DNA of 10,304 nucleotides from Candidatus Coatesiibacteriota bacterium (GCA_016929465.1 JAFGIT010000323.1:1-10304), one strand, 5' to 3'. Numbered from the stretch's first letter, positions 1 through 6,985 are shown. Numbers and translations are program-made. The notes: generated from the letters alone by a model not told the origin.

Positions 1-34
1 TCAAGGCAATCTGGAAAGGAAATCAATAGAGATT

Positions 35-54
35 GGGCGATTCGTGAATCGCCC
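35..54. repeat. Palindromic intergenic element (9-bp arms, 2-nt centre)
   Basis: GGGCGATTC at 35-43 and GAATCGCCC at 46-54 are perfect inverted arms around GT. The flanking CTACAA matches the style of short dispersed palindromes that I recall from many environmental bacterial genomes. It lies about 175 bp downstream of the minus-strand pseudogene. It could form a hairpin, but no T-tract follows it on either strand, so a mobile or dispersed repeat is more likely than a terminator. Confidence 0.7.
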
Positions 55-178
55 CTACAACCACACGTTTCGACTTATTAGACAGCCACATTATTGGGGT
101 GCAGATGGGGCGCGCCCTTCGCTTCCCGAATGAGGCATCACGTAAGCGTCGTTATACGGAGGGTGGTGGATGTCGGAT

Positions 179-193
179 TCATCCCCCATCCCT
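179..193 (-). repeat. GGGATGGGGGATGAA motif downstream of FGE-like gene
   Basis: Read on the minus strand, this 15-mer lies 35 bp past the stop codon of the minus-strand FGE-like pseudogene. The identical 15-mer occurs on the plus strand at 9520-9534, about 20 bp past the stop of the other FGE-sulfatase gene. The match is exact; whether it has a function is unknown. Confidence 0.6.
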
Positions 194-227
194 TCGGGCG
201 TCGCCCCTGCGCCTTGTCCTCGCGCCT

Positions 228-1475
228 CTACTTCGGTGGCTCGAGGACCACTCTGAAGCAGTCAAATGGGGATGTAAGGCACGTATGCCTCGCCCACATC
301 ATGCAGGCCATTACTTCATTCGGAGGTCCGCCGCGCATCACATGATATGGGAAGTACTCGTTTACTGTTATGCCAGGAGGAGCATCGGGAGGCCCTTGGG
401 GATTCACTATGCCATCCGGATAATTCTCCAAGCACCACTCATAGTATGTCTGGCCCCAAACCACGCTCATGTCGATGCCGAGGTCGAACCAGTCACTGCA
501 CATCTCGGTGGAGTTCCCGCTGACCTCATAGAGCCCAAAACCGTTAGGCGGATAGGAGCGTACCGGCACCGGAAAGGGCTCACAGCTGTAGCCGTCGGTC
601 ACGCAGATATTGCCGAAGTCACATGATCTATCGTTGCCCCAGGGATAGTCGTCGAGCGAGAATGCCCTCGCGGCATACTCCCACTGAGCCTCCGTCGGCA
701 ATTTTCATCCCTTCCAGAGCGAGTACGCCTCAGCCCCTGCGAAGTGGACATCTGCCGGGTAGTCGTCACAGCCTGGCTCGGCAGCAAAGACGCCGTCCAC
801 GAATTTTATGGGCATAGTCAGATAGTGGCCCCATTTCACTCCGTTTGGCCCGAAAATCCAGGCCTCATCGAGTGTCGCTCCGGCTGCATTCAGGAATTGG
901 GAGAAATCCGAGACAGTTGTCTCGGTCTCAGCCATGAAGAACGAGCTCAGGCAGACCTTGTGCGGGACCTCTCGCTCACGAGGGTTGGGCGTAAATCCGG
1001 TCCCCATCATGAACCGGCCAGACGGGATGGCTACGAATCCCTCTGGCGCGACGGAGAAGGAAGTCTCGTCCTCAGAATAGACCAGCTCACCGACGTTCGA
1101 TGGCGTAATCCAGATCTTGAGCGTAGTGGCCTTATTAAGAACGCTGGGTGGTTCACCGGCCTTGATTGTGGTCAGCCGATATATAGTGGGCTCTGTTAGC
1201 TGCGGCATCAAAAAACCCGCAAATAGAGGGACAGCCTCCGTTGTCCATCCCGATGGCCCGAGATACATCGTGGCTCCATCTGTGGTCCCGCTGAGATAGA
1301 TGTCCACATCGAACTCGTGCGTCCGGTTGGCCGCTGTGGCCCAGAATTCCACATCGTCGCCAATCGAGAATACATCGTCCAGAACCGTGACACTCACCAC
1401 TGGCCCGGCCTGGCAATCGCTAATCAGAATCCCGCAGATAACTACAACCAATATTGCGCATCTCAGCCGGTGCAT
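228..1475 (-). pseudogene. Secreted FGE-sulfatase (SUMF1-like) protein, interrupted by one in-frame TGA
   Basis: Read through, the gene has 415 codons. Residues 1-23 are a signal peptide (MHRLRCAILVVVICGILIS, then DCQAG). Residues 25-142 are a beta-rich module shared with four other genes here. Residues 145-410 are an FGE-sulfatase domain, opening with FVAIPSGRFMMG and including KLPTEAQWEYAAR and SGNSTEMCSDWF. Codon 257 is TGA (705-707), between WKG and KLPTEA; the frame is otherwise open to a TAG at 228. CGA (Arg) to TGA is the simplest change, because Arg or Lys is usual there. The start at 1475 is chosen over the ATG at 1502 because AGGAGG lies 6 nt upstream of 1475. The C-terminal region lacks the catalytic Cys pair spacing of true formylglycine-generating enzymes, so an enzymatic role is doubtful. 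Without the stop it would be a complete gene; an assembly or sequencing error remains possible. Confidence 0.8.
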
Positions 1476-1481
1476 GGGCAG

Positions 1482-1487
1482 CCTCCT
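1482..1487 (-). promoter_or_regulatory. Ribosome binding site AGGAGG deciding the start at 1475
   Basis: AGGAGG lies 6 nt upstream of the ATG at 1475. An in-frame upstream ATG at 1502 would place this site inside the coding sequence and add nine residues before the signal peptide, so 1475 is the better start. Confidence 0.8.
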
Positions 1488-1544
1488 ATAAGCTCTACTC
1501 ATTCCCGATTACCGATAAATTTCAGCAATCAATATCTAAAGCGA

Positions 1545-1572
1545 ATCCTACCTTATATGGAACGCCAGTCAA
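1545..1572 (-). promoter_or_regulatory. Possible sigma-70 promoter for the minus-strand FGE-like gene
   Basis: On the minus strand TTGACT (1567-1572) is followed after 16 nt by TAGGAT (1545-1550). These match TTGACA in 5 of 6 and TATAAT in 4 of 6 positions. The leader to the ATG at 1475 would be roughly 60-70 nt. The match is by eye only. Confidence 0.35.
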
Positions 1573-1867
1573 GCCTATTGCTGAGCACTAAATCAAAGAA
1601 GATTGACATAAATATATGTTTTATAGATACGCGCAGAACAACCCACTTCTCAGGAGCATCTCAATTCGGAGTAGCTGTAATAGAATTCACTTGCACCACC
1701 GCACACAATTTCGTAGAATTATTCTTACCACAGACAACTAAGAGGCGGACGGGGCGGTTGCAGGTCTTGGGGACGATCCGCACTGCTTCCCCTGCTGATT
1801 CTACATATATCTTTCGATTGAGACTGCTCATAATCCGCTATTCTTCGAGCAAAGAAGGGAGAGATGT

Positions 1868-4123
1868 ATGGGGCGACTAAACCTCTCTATAATCGGAATC
1901 TGCCTTATCCTGCTGTGCGTGCTGGCCACCGTTATCGAGACCACCGCGGGCGACAAGGACGTCGGCGTCGAGTGGATCAATAATTTCGCCGGAACGGTGA
2001 ATGACCGCAGCCACTGGGACGAATCCGCGGAAGGGCTTTACAACAATATGACGGCAGAAGGCTGGATCGGCAGGTTCTGCTTCAGCAATTCTGCTGCATG
2101 GGAATCGGACTTCACGACCAACAACGGTTCCTATATCGACGCGGTCGATTTGTCGTTGATCGGGACACATGGGAGCTACGGCTACGACAGCGGGTGGGGC
2201 AAGGACCTGAGCCGCGTCATGTTCAGCACCGGCTCATCCGATTCCTATATGTATTCGAGCGAGTGTTACCAGCGATGGGGAAATGGAGACGCCGAGTGGA
2301 TTGCGCTCGACTGCTGCAGCGTGCTTCGCAATGGCAATGATAGCTACAAATACTGGTCGAGAACCATGGACGGTCTGCACCTTCTCTGCGGCTTCAAGAA
2401 CACGATGTACGTCAATGCACCGGGTGACGGCAAGAAGTGGGGCGATTACATGATCGATGACGGCTGGTTCGATTCTGCCGAGACCGTCACCCAGGCCTGG
2501 TTCCACGCAGCCGATTACGTGCAGCCCAACGGTGTTGACGCGAGAGTGCTCGCTGAGGAATCCGAGAATTATGATGACTACTGCTGGGGCGAGGGCTCTG
2601 TGACAGACGATCCCGTCTATGACAGCGATTTCTACGTTTGGACCCACTCAACGGGCTGTCCCCCGCCGCGGCTTGTCGATACCGATATCGATAAGATGAT
2701 GGTCTTTAAGTTCGCCGGCGAGAAGGTGGACCAGCAGGTGGCGACCGATATGGCCAAGAAGTTCGGACTGAACGAAGAGACCCAACTCGGTAAGGACGGC
2801 TTCTATAGGTCTAATTCCGAGGGCAAGAAATTCAGGGTGCACGAGAACGGCGGCTGGTTCTATGGAGACATGAACCAGCTCTGGGTATTTCCAAAGGACG
2901 CGGTGGAGCTGCCGAGCGAGGATGCAGCGATTGCAGCGGCCGAGGACTTTTTCGAGAAGGCCGGCTTGATGCCTGCCGATGCTGGCGACCCGGATGTTCA
3001 CACCGAGATAGTCTCCCTGGCGGACCGTGAGAAGGAAGACGAGGACATCATCCTGCAGGAATTCGAAGTGATGCGCTGCGTGTTCTTCCCCAGAGAGCTG
3101 AGCTACGGCGGGCAAACTTTCACAGTCATGGGCCCCGGTGCGAAGCTAAGGGCCTATATCGGCCATAACGGCCAGCTGATTGGTGCTCACGGTGGATGGC
3201 GGGCGGTCGAGGAATCCGAAGAGGTTGAAATCTTCCCGGAGCAGCTCGCTCGCACAATCGTCAAGGACTTCGGGAGCAAAGTGGCCCTTCTTGGCCCGCC
3301 GATGTTCAGCACCTTCGAACTACAGGATCTCACGCTCTGCTACTTCGAGTACCAGACCGACCGTTCCGGCGAATCTCTGATTCCCGCCTATCACATGCGC
3401 GGCCAATTCTACCAGGATGGCGAGGCGTTCGACGAGGGCGATATGTATATACCCGCATCCGTCAAGTTCATGCCGCCTGTCCCGAAGATCGTGAGGCCGC
3501 AGGACGGCGCGAGCTTCAGAAATGGCCAGCAGATTGTCCTGGCGGGAGAGCTGAATTTCGGCTCGGGTGACGTGAAGCTCGAATGGTGGTCGGATAAGGA
3601 TGGATATCTGGGAAGCGGCATAACGGTCAGCACGATTCTGACGTCGAACTCGAAGCAGGGCGAGCCGATGCCGCAGGCGATCAAGCTCGTCGCGACCGAC
3701 AGCCAGGGCAGGTCAGCATCGGACCAGGTCACCGTCATGGTGACTCGCCCTTGGATCAGGATCGAACTGAATGAATTCAGCTACCAGGATGGCGATGACC
3801 TCACGCTGCTGCTTTCCGCAGGCAGCCCAGGGGCGGAGATCGACGTCGATCTCTACATGCTCATGATCGGCCCCGGGGGACAGCTGGCGTTCTTCCCGCA
3901 GTGGAACAGCCGCTTTGCGCCGCTCCCATTCAAGCTGTCGACCGACTTCATGCTGCGCGACCTCAAGATACTCTCGGATACACTCCCGATGACCGCGCCA
4001 CCCATCGGCAGGGCTGGCGATTACGCCTTCTGGGCGGTCATAGTCAACCAGCACACGGGCGACGTCTTCGGGACGGCCAGCGTCGCGAAATTCGAATACG
4101 GATTGAGCGAAGGCGAGGATTAA
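1868..4123 (+). CDS. Secreted DUF6345-type protein with clan CD-like His/Cys motifs and Ig-like C-terminus
   Basis: The product has 751 residues. Residues 1-28 are a signal peptide. Residues 33-260 resemble DUF6345 proteins: GVEWINNF near the start, LSLIGTHG (H101) and EWIALDCC (C149, C150). A hydrophobic strand ending in His-Gly and, 48-49 residues later, a hydrophobic strand ending in Asp-Cys is the signature of clan CD cysteine peptidases, so a caspase/gingipain-like fold is inferred. Residues 270-450 are alpha/beta segments I cannot assign. Residues 541-626 read as a bacterial Ig-like domain (LEWWSDKDGYLGSG, then ATDSQGRS). Residues 628-745 are the module shared with the other exoproteins here (DVDLY, GDYAFWA). 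The start is supported by GGAG 6 nt upstream; an ATG at 1864 is out of frame. The gene ends in TAA just before a hairpin cluster. Substrate and proteolytic activity are unknown; the family assignment is from memory of its motifs. Confidence 0.8.
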   Translation: MGRLNLSIIGICLILLCVLATVIETTAGDKDVGVEWINNFAGTVNDRSHWDESAEGLYNNMTAEGWIGRFCFSNSAAWESDFTTNNGSYIDAVDLSLIGTHGSYGYDSGWGKDLSRVMFSTGSSDSYMYSSECYQRWGNGDAEWIALDCCSVLRNGNDSYKYWSRTMDGLHLLCGFKNTMYVNAPGDGKKWGDYMIDDGWFDSAETVTQAWFHAADYVQPNGVDARVLAEESENYDDYCWGEGSVTDDPVYDSDFYVWTHSTGCPPPRLVDTDIDKMMVFKFAGEKVDQQVATDMAKKFGLNEETQLGKDGFYRSNSEGKKFRVHENGGWFYGDMNQLWVFPKDAVELPSEDAAIAAAEDFFEKAGLMPADAGDPDVHTEIVSLADREKEDEDIILQEFEVMRCVFFPRELSYGGQTFTVMGPGAKLRAYIGHNGQLIGAHGGWRAVEESEEVEIFPEQLARTIVKDFGSKVALLGPPMFSTFELQDLTLCYFEYQTDRSGESLIPAYHMRGQFYQDGEAFDEGDMYIPASVKFMPPVPKIVRPQDGASFRNGQQIVLAGELNFGSGDVKLEWWSDKDGYLGSGITVSTILTSNSKQGEPMPQAIKLVATDSQGRSASDQVTVMVTRPWIRIELNEFSYQDGDDLTLLLSAGSPGAEIDVDLYMLMIGPGGQLAFFPQWNSRFAPLPFKLSTDFMLRDLKILSDTLPMTAPPIGRAGDYAFWAVIVNQHTGDVFGTASVAKFEYGLSEGED

Positions 4124-4135
4124 TTCAGATAGGGT

Positions 4136-4161
4136 GGGGGGGCCATTGCCCCCTTATTGTT
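4136..4161 (+). terminator. Possible terminator of the DUF6345-type gene
   Basis: A G-run (4136-4142) can pair with CCCCC (4149-4153) around CCATTG, followed by TTATTGTT. The stem is short and the T-tract imperfect. It begins 12 bp after the TAA stop. Confidence 0.5.
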
Positions 4162-4164
4162 CCT

Positions 4165-4189
4165 ATAGGGCCTTCGGTCTAAGGCCTAT
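4165..4189. repeat. Hairpin between convergent genes (9 bp, one bulged G)
   Basis: ATAGGGCCTT (4165-4174) pairs with AAGGCCTAT (4181-4189) around CGGTCT, with one G unpaired. It is the middle of three consecutive hairpins between the convergent gene ends and may help terminate on both strands. Confidence 0.5.
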
Positions 4190-4191
4190 TC

Positions 4192-4225
4192 AGGGGTGGA
4201 CTCGCCCTCGTGCGGGTTCACCCCT
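4192..4225 (-). terminator. 12-bp hairpin abutting the cobO stop
   Basis: AGGGGTGGACTC (4192-4203) pairs with GGGTTCACCCCT (4214-4225), using two G-T wobbles, around a 10-nt loop. On the minus strand it starts 2 bp after the cobO TGA. No T-tract follows, so it could be an mRNA 3'-end stabiliser or a dispersed palindromic repeat as easily as an intrinsic terminator. Confidence 0.55.
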
Positions 4226-4227
4226 TC

Positions 4228-4749
4228 TCACTTCTCGATTCCGACCCTGGCCTCGACGCCTTCACGGTGGTAGTGCTTGACCTCGACCATCTCGGTCACG
4301 AGGTCCGCGAGCTCAATCAGCCTGTGATCCGCATTCCGACCCGTTACGACAACCTCTACGTACGCGGGCCTCGCCGCGATGGTTGAGATGAGCTCATCGA
4401 CCGAGAAGAGGCCCAGGTGAACCGCGACGTTCGCTTCGTCTAGTACCACCAGCTGGTACCGTCCGGAAGCGATGGCCTCCCTTGCCTCCTTGAGGCCCTC
4501 CCTTGCGGCCGCGAAGTCAGCGTCGGAGGGCTTGCCTATAATGAACTTCTCACTCCCGAAGTGTCGCAGTTCGATCGAGTCCGAGAATCGCCTGAGAGAA
4601 GCCACCTCGCTCGTCGGGGAGCCTTTGAGAAATTGGGCGATGAATACCCGAAAGCCAGCCCCCGCGGCCCTTATCGCAAGCCCAATGGCGGCGGTCGTCT
4701 TGCCCTTGCCGTTACCCGTATAAACCTGTATTCGTCCTTTCATCGGCAT
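4228..4749 (-). CDS. cobO: Cob(I)alamin/corrinoid adenosyltransferase, CobO/BtuR family
   Basis: This cytoplasmic enzyme family transfers the 5'-deoxyadenosyl group of ATP to Co(I) corrinoids, completing adenosylcobalamin or salvaging imported corrinoids. The 173-residue product has the family's usual length. It shows the P-loop GNGKGKTT (12-19), the VVLDEAN Walker-B-like motif (101-107), and the TGR motif followed by LIELADLVTEM, VKH and the closing GV-ARVGIEK. The first ATG (4749) is preferred over the second, two codons later, because AGGAG lies 6 nt upstream of it. It ends in TGA, which shows TGA is used as a stop here. It stands alone and convergent to the DUF6345-type gene, with no other cobalamin genes nearby. 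I found no B12-box or cobalamin riboswitch upstream. Confidence 0.95.
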   Translation of the reverse strand: MPMKGRIQVYTGNGKGKTTAAIGLAIRAAGAGFRVFIAQFLKGSPTSEVASLRRFSDSIELRHFGSEKFIIGKPSDADFAAAREGLKEAREAIASGRYQLVVLDEANVAVHLGLFSVDELISTIAARPAYVEVVVTGRNADHRLIELADLVTEMVEVKHYHREGVEARVGIEK

Positions 4750-4884
4750 CTCCGTCTCCTACAAGTTGGCCCAATCGATACGAGATCATAGCCGCGCCGA
4801 GGCGGCATAGCAAAGTGGAAATCCAGGGATCGTGGCCAGCGCAGGCTGGGCTTGCCAGCCCGCTAATTGACCGGAGGTTCATTC

Positions 4885-5046
4885 ATGAAGCACCAGGGAT
4901 CACGAAGGGCCCTTTGGGAGTGCGTGCGAGCTCTCGCCGCTTTGGTTTGCGGTGACCCGTCGCCGCATCTAATCAATCGCCTCCCTGCCTCATCCGTGAT
5001 GCACAGGGCATGGTCCGCATGGCTCAAGCGGTGGGTCAATTTTTGA
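4885..5046 (+). CDS. Putative 53-residue small protein, unknown function
   Basis: The ATG at 4885 is preceded by GGAGGT (4873-4878) with a 6-nt spacer, a strong ribosome binding site, and the frame stays open to TGA at 5044-5046. The product begins MKHQGSRRALWECVRALAALVC and is basic and rich in Trp and Ala, with a possible amphipathic helix at residues 8-22 and a Trp-rich end (AWSAWLKRWVNF). I recognise no family. The stop codon lies inside the palindrome at 5030-5052, so the ORF could be a fragment of an inserted element whose frame now ends at the element's terminal repeat. No membrane segment or signal peptide is evident. It may equally be spurious. Confidence 0.4.
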   Translation: MKHQGSRRALWECVRALAALVCGDPSPHLINRLPASSVMHRAWSAWLKRWVNF

Positions 5047-5052
5047 CCCGCC
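5030..5052. repeat. Palindrome GGTGGGTCAA-TTT-TTGACCCGCC, IS21-end-like
   Basis: A 10-bp stem with one G-T wobble surrounds TTT. The core GGTGGGTCAATTTTTGACCC resembles the repeated terminal motifs found at ends of IS21-family elements. A related copy lies about 80 bp downstream. No istA or istB coding sequence is present. Confidence 0.5.
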
Positions 5053-5112
5053 TGACGAGTTCTTGCTGATAAAGGGCAATTAGGTAGATTTGGGGGGCGC
5101 TATCCGGACGCG

Positions 5113-5140
5113 GGTGGATCAATTCTGACCCACTCAGACA
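5113..5140. repeat. Second IS21-end-like repeat, possible right end
   Basis: GTGGATCA (5114-5121) and TGACCCAC (5126-5133) form an 8-bp inverted repeat with one mismatch around ATTC. It matches the 5030-5052 copy closely through GGTGG-TCAATT and TGACCC. The following CAGACA could be the terminal CA of an IS21-type end, but no opposite end is visible. Confidence 0.4.
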
Positions 5141-5233
5141 CGAATAGAACTTGGGGCGATGTCGGACCACGACCAGCGGCCACTCAGCCAAACAGATGTC
5201 TTCACATCACAATTGGAGGGGGGAAGACGGACT

Positions 5234-5250
5234 TTGGCACGAATACTGCT
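5234..5250 (+). promoter_or_regulatory. Sigma-54 (-24/-12) promoter candidate
   Basis: TTGGCACG (5234-5241), four bases, then CTGCT (5246-5250) matches the sigma-54 consensus YTGGCACG-N4-TTGCW with a single mismatch at the first base of the -12 element. It sits about 65 bp before the ATG at 5317 and would drive the two beta-helix genes. Sigma-54 promoters need an AAA+ activator; I did not identify an activator site. The adjacent TATATAAAAG (5251-5260) is not spaced correctly for a sigma-70 -10 relative to any good -35. Confidence 0.5.
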
Positions 5251-5316
5251 TATATAAAAGGCGTAAGAGCACACGATTCGATTGAGCCGCAATTCAAAAC
5301 GGGAAGGGCGAGACGC

Positions 5317-6942
5317 ATGAAGAAGACACAACTGACACTGATTATCCTGCTGCTGGCGGCCACGATCAGCGCTACCGATTATTATGTCGATGCGAAGAGT
5401 GGCAACGACGCCAATTCCGGGCTCGTCTCGGGCGATGCGTGGGCCACTCTGTCACACGCAATATCGACCTTGAATGTCGATCCAGATCTTGACCCCATCG
5501 TCCTTTTAGCTCCCGGCGGATATACCTTTACTCAAGGGGACTACCTACCGATTATCCGCCGCTTGACGATACTGGGTTCAGGGGAATGGGCCACCGAGAT
5601 TGAGTACGACAACAGGAGCCACTCGCTGGTCGCCGTTTTGGGGGCGGATGTATTGATCCAGAATGTCGTTTTTCGGCCCTTTGAAGGCCAAAACGGGAAT
5701 GGGGCGGAGCCCATCGTTGTCCACGAATCGAGACTTGCTCTGTCCAACTGCCGCTTTCTCGGGCAAGCAGGCATGATCTCGGCTGCCGAGGGTATTCTGC
5801 GCCTCGATTGCTGCGACTTCGATGTAGCCGAGGATGGCGCCGGTGGTGTAGGATTTTCCGTGAATCAAGCTCGATTCTCGGACTGCCAGTTCAGCGGAGG
5901 GTGGTTTTGCCTGATCGCCGGCTCTTCCGATGTGACAATTCTCGAGCGTTGCCAAATGAACGACATTGCGACGGACAGCTTTTGGAGTGGGGAAGGGGTA
6001 TTTATGGCTGGCAATGTCGAACTGCGCGACTGCGTGTTCCACGGTTGGAATTTTAGAGAGCTGGCGGGATTGGCCTTTCTTAGAGGGGGCACCCTCAGGA
6101 TCGTCAATTGCCTGATGGCCGCCAGTGTTTCGACTGGCCAATACGGATTTCTCTTCTGCGCCGAAAACACGAGCAGCTTCTCGATGTCGAACTGCACTCT
6201 CGTCCTCAATGAGTTTAGGGAATTCGCGAGTCCGTGGGGCAGGACTGACTTCCGCTCGACAGATTCTGTCTTGTATTACAATAAAGGCCCCAATCCAGTA
6301 GAGGAACTCCTGAATGATTTCAGCTACTGCTGCCTGGATTTCAATTCACCGGGAGAGGGCAACATAAGCCAGGAGCCTCTATTCGTAGCGGGCCAACTTG
6401 GAGAGGCCTATCTCTCCCAAACCGCTGCTGGACAGGCGCAGAACAGCCCTTGCGTCGATGCTGGCTCGAACCCCGCCGAGTCGCTCGGGATGGATCGATA
6501 CACGACTCGAACGGATGGCGTGCCCGATACGGGCATGGTCGATATCGGTTACCACTATCCCGCATTTCCGGGTGCGGAGATTGAGCTGGAGAAGCGGGAA
6601 TATGCACCTGACGAGACCATGTATGTATATGGCTCGGCCTGGAACTACGCACTCCCGACCGTCGTCGATGTCTATGTCGGTATATGCCGCCCGGATGGTG
6701 AGATCTGGACGATCAGCCCCTCAGGCTGGGCGCCCGCGATCTCACCCTGGCTCGAAGACGTCGAGATGAGCACCGGCTTCGTATTCCCGCTTCAACGGCT
6801 ATTCAAGTTCGATCTTCCCGCTTCAGCCCCTGCAATAGACACCTCCGGCGACTACCTATTTGCGATAGCGCTGCCAATGGCTGGAGATCCCCCCTCTGGT
6901 GGGGACATCCAACTGACACCATTTCACGTGACGGATGATTGA
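5317..6942 (+). CDS. Secreted right-handed beta-helix protein with DUF1565-like start and shared C-terminal module
   Basis: The product has 541 residues. Residues 1-19 are a signal peptide (KK, hydrophobic core, cleavage after TISA). Residues 21-70 (YYVDAKSGNDANSG, AWATLSHAI, APGGYTF) match the DUF1565-like opening of many exported beta-helix proteins. Residues 80-355 are irregular coils with the strand-turn pattern of parallel beta-helices (SNCRF, LDCCDFDV, RDCVFHGW, VNCLMAAS, SNCTLVLNEF). SPCVDAG (377-383) and TRTDGVPDTGMVDIGYHY close the helix as in choice-of-anchor-type proteins. Residues 420-537 are the module shared across this window (VDVYVGICRPDGEIW, GDYLFAIA). The start has only a weak GGAAGG 9 nt upstream, but signal peptide placement supports it. 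It precedes the next beta-helix gene by 52 bp, suggesting one transcript. No catalytic residues of polysaccharide lyases are recognisable, so the role is probably adhesive or structural. Confidence 0.85.
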   Translation: MKKTQLTLIILLLAATISATDYYVDAKSGNDANSGLVSGDAWATLSHAISTLNVDPDLDPIVLLAPGGYTFTQGDYLPIIRRLTILGSGEWATEIEYDNRSHSLVAVLGADVLIQNVVFRPFEGQNGNGAEPIVVHESRLALSNCRFLGQAGMISAAEGILRLDCCDFDVAEDGAGGVGFSVNQARFSDCQFSGGWFCLIAGSSDVTILERCQMNDIATDSFWSGEGVFMAGNVELRDCVFHGWNFRELAGLAFLRGGTLRIVNCLMAASVSTGQYGFLFCAENTSSFSMSNCTLVLNEFREFASPWGRTDFRSTDSVLYYNKGPNPVEELLNDFSYCCLDFNSPGEGNISQEPLFVAGQLGEAYLSQTAAGQAQNSPCVDAGSNPAESLGMDRYTTRTDGVPDTGMVDIGYHYPAFPGAEIELEKREYAPDETMYVYGSAWNYALPTVVDVYVGICRPDGEIWTISPSGWAPAISPWLEDVEMSTGFVFPLQRLFKFDLPASAPAIDTSGDYLFAIALPMAGDPPSGGDIQLTPFHVTDD

Positions 6943-6955
6943 TGCTAGCAATGAT

Positions 6956-6985
6956 CCACGAATGTACACGAAGGACCACGAAGGA
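6956..6985 (+). repeat. Three tandem 10-bp repeats forming the ribosome binding site
   Basis: Three contiguous decamers, CCACGAATGT, ACACGAAGGA and CCACGAAGGA, lie between the two beta-helix genes. The last one supplies AAGGAG (6981-6986), 8 nt upstream of the ATG at 6995. This supports 6995 as the start and gives a translation signal built from a tandem repeat. Confidence 0.75.

Larger units (their letters stand above)
1..227. other. Intergenic region at left edge
   Basis: I see no convincing gene here. The open frames that cross it have no homology signature that I recognise and overlap the end of the minus-strand FGE-like pseudogene. It holds a 20-bp palindrome at 35-54, a 10-bp GC palindrome (GGGCGCGCCC, 108-117), and a G-rich motif on the minus strand at 179-193 that recurs after another FGE-like gene in this window. 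Confidence 0.6.
1476..1867. other. Divergent AT-rich intergenic region
   Basis: This 392-bp spacer separates the divergent FGE-like pseudogene and the DUF6345-type gene, so it should hold both promoters. It is visibly richer in A and T than the coding DNA around it. A small inverted repeat, ACATA-AATA-TATGT (1606-1619), overlaps a TTGACA (1603-1608) on the plus strand, but no well-spaced -10 follows. I see no gene in it. Confidence 0.55.
4750..5316. other. Intergenic region with short ORF, IS-end-like palindromes and promoter
   Basis: This 567-bp gap holds a 53-codon ORF (4885-5046), two related palindromes that look like IS21-family end repeats (5030-5133), a small hairpin with a bulged A (GC-A-GGCTGG against CCAGCCGC, 4842-4863), and a sigma-54-like promoter (5234-5250). 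Together these suggest an old insertion scar rather than a plain promoter region. Confidence 0.6.

Noticed and set aside
109-116. GGCGCGCC palindrome as a regulatory site
   Set aside because: It is short, GC-only, and has no gene start near it.
99-626. 175-codon plus-strand open frame
   Set aside because: It overlaps the antisense FGE domain and its translation has no recognisable pattern.
705-707. TGA read as an amino acid (alternative genetic code or selenocysteine)
   Set aside because: TGA terminates cobO and the 5317-6942 gene at family-appropriate ends, the site is not a Cys position in the FGE family, and no SECIS-like structure was evident.
2234-3115. Two long antisense open frames inside the DUF6345-type gene
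   Set aside because: They lie opposite a gene with a signal peptide and clear domain motifs and show no domain features; GC-rich codon use creates such shadow frames.
4750-4884. Cobalamin riboswitch upstream of cobO
   Set aside because: I looked on the minus strand for a B12-box-like stretch and the nested stems and found only one small hairpin at 4842-4863.
5251-5260. Archaeal TATA box (TATATAAAAG)
   Set aside because: The string fits, but the window's other features (sigma-54-like element, strong Shine-Dalgarno sites, exoprotein types) favour bacteria; I could not exclude an archaeal host fully.
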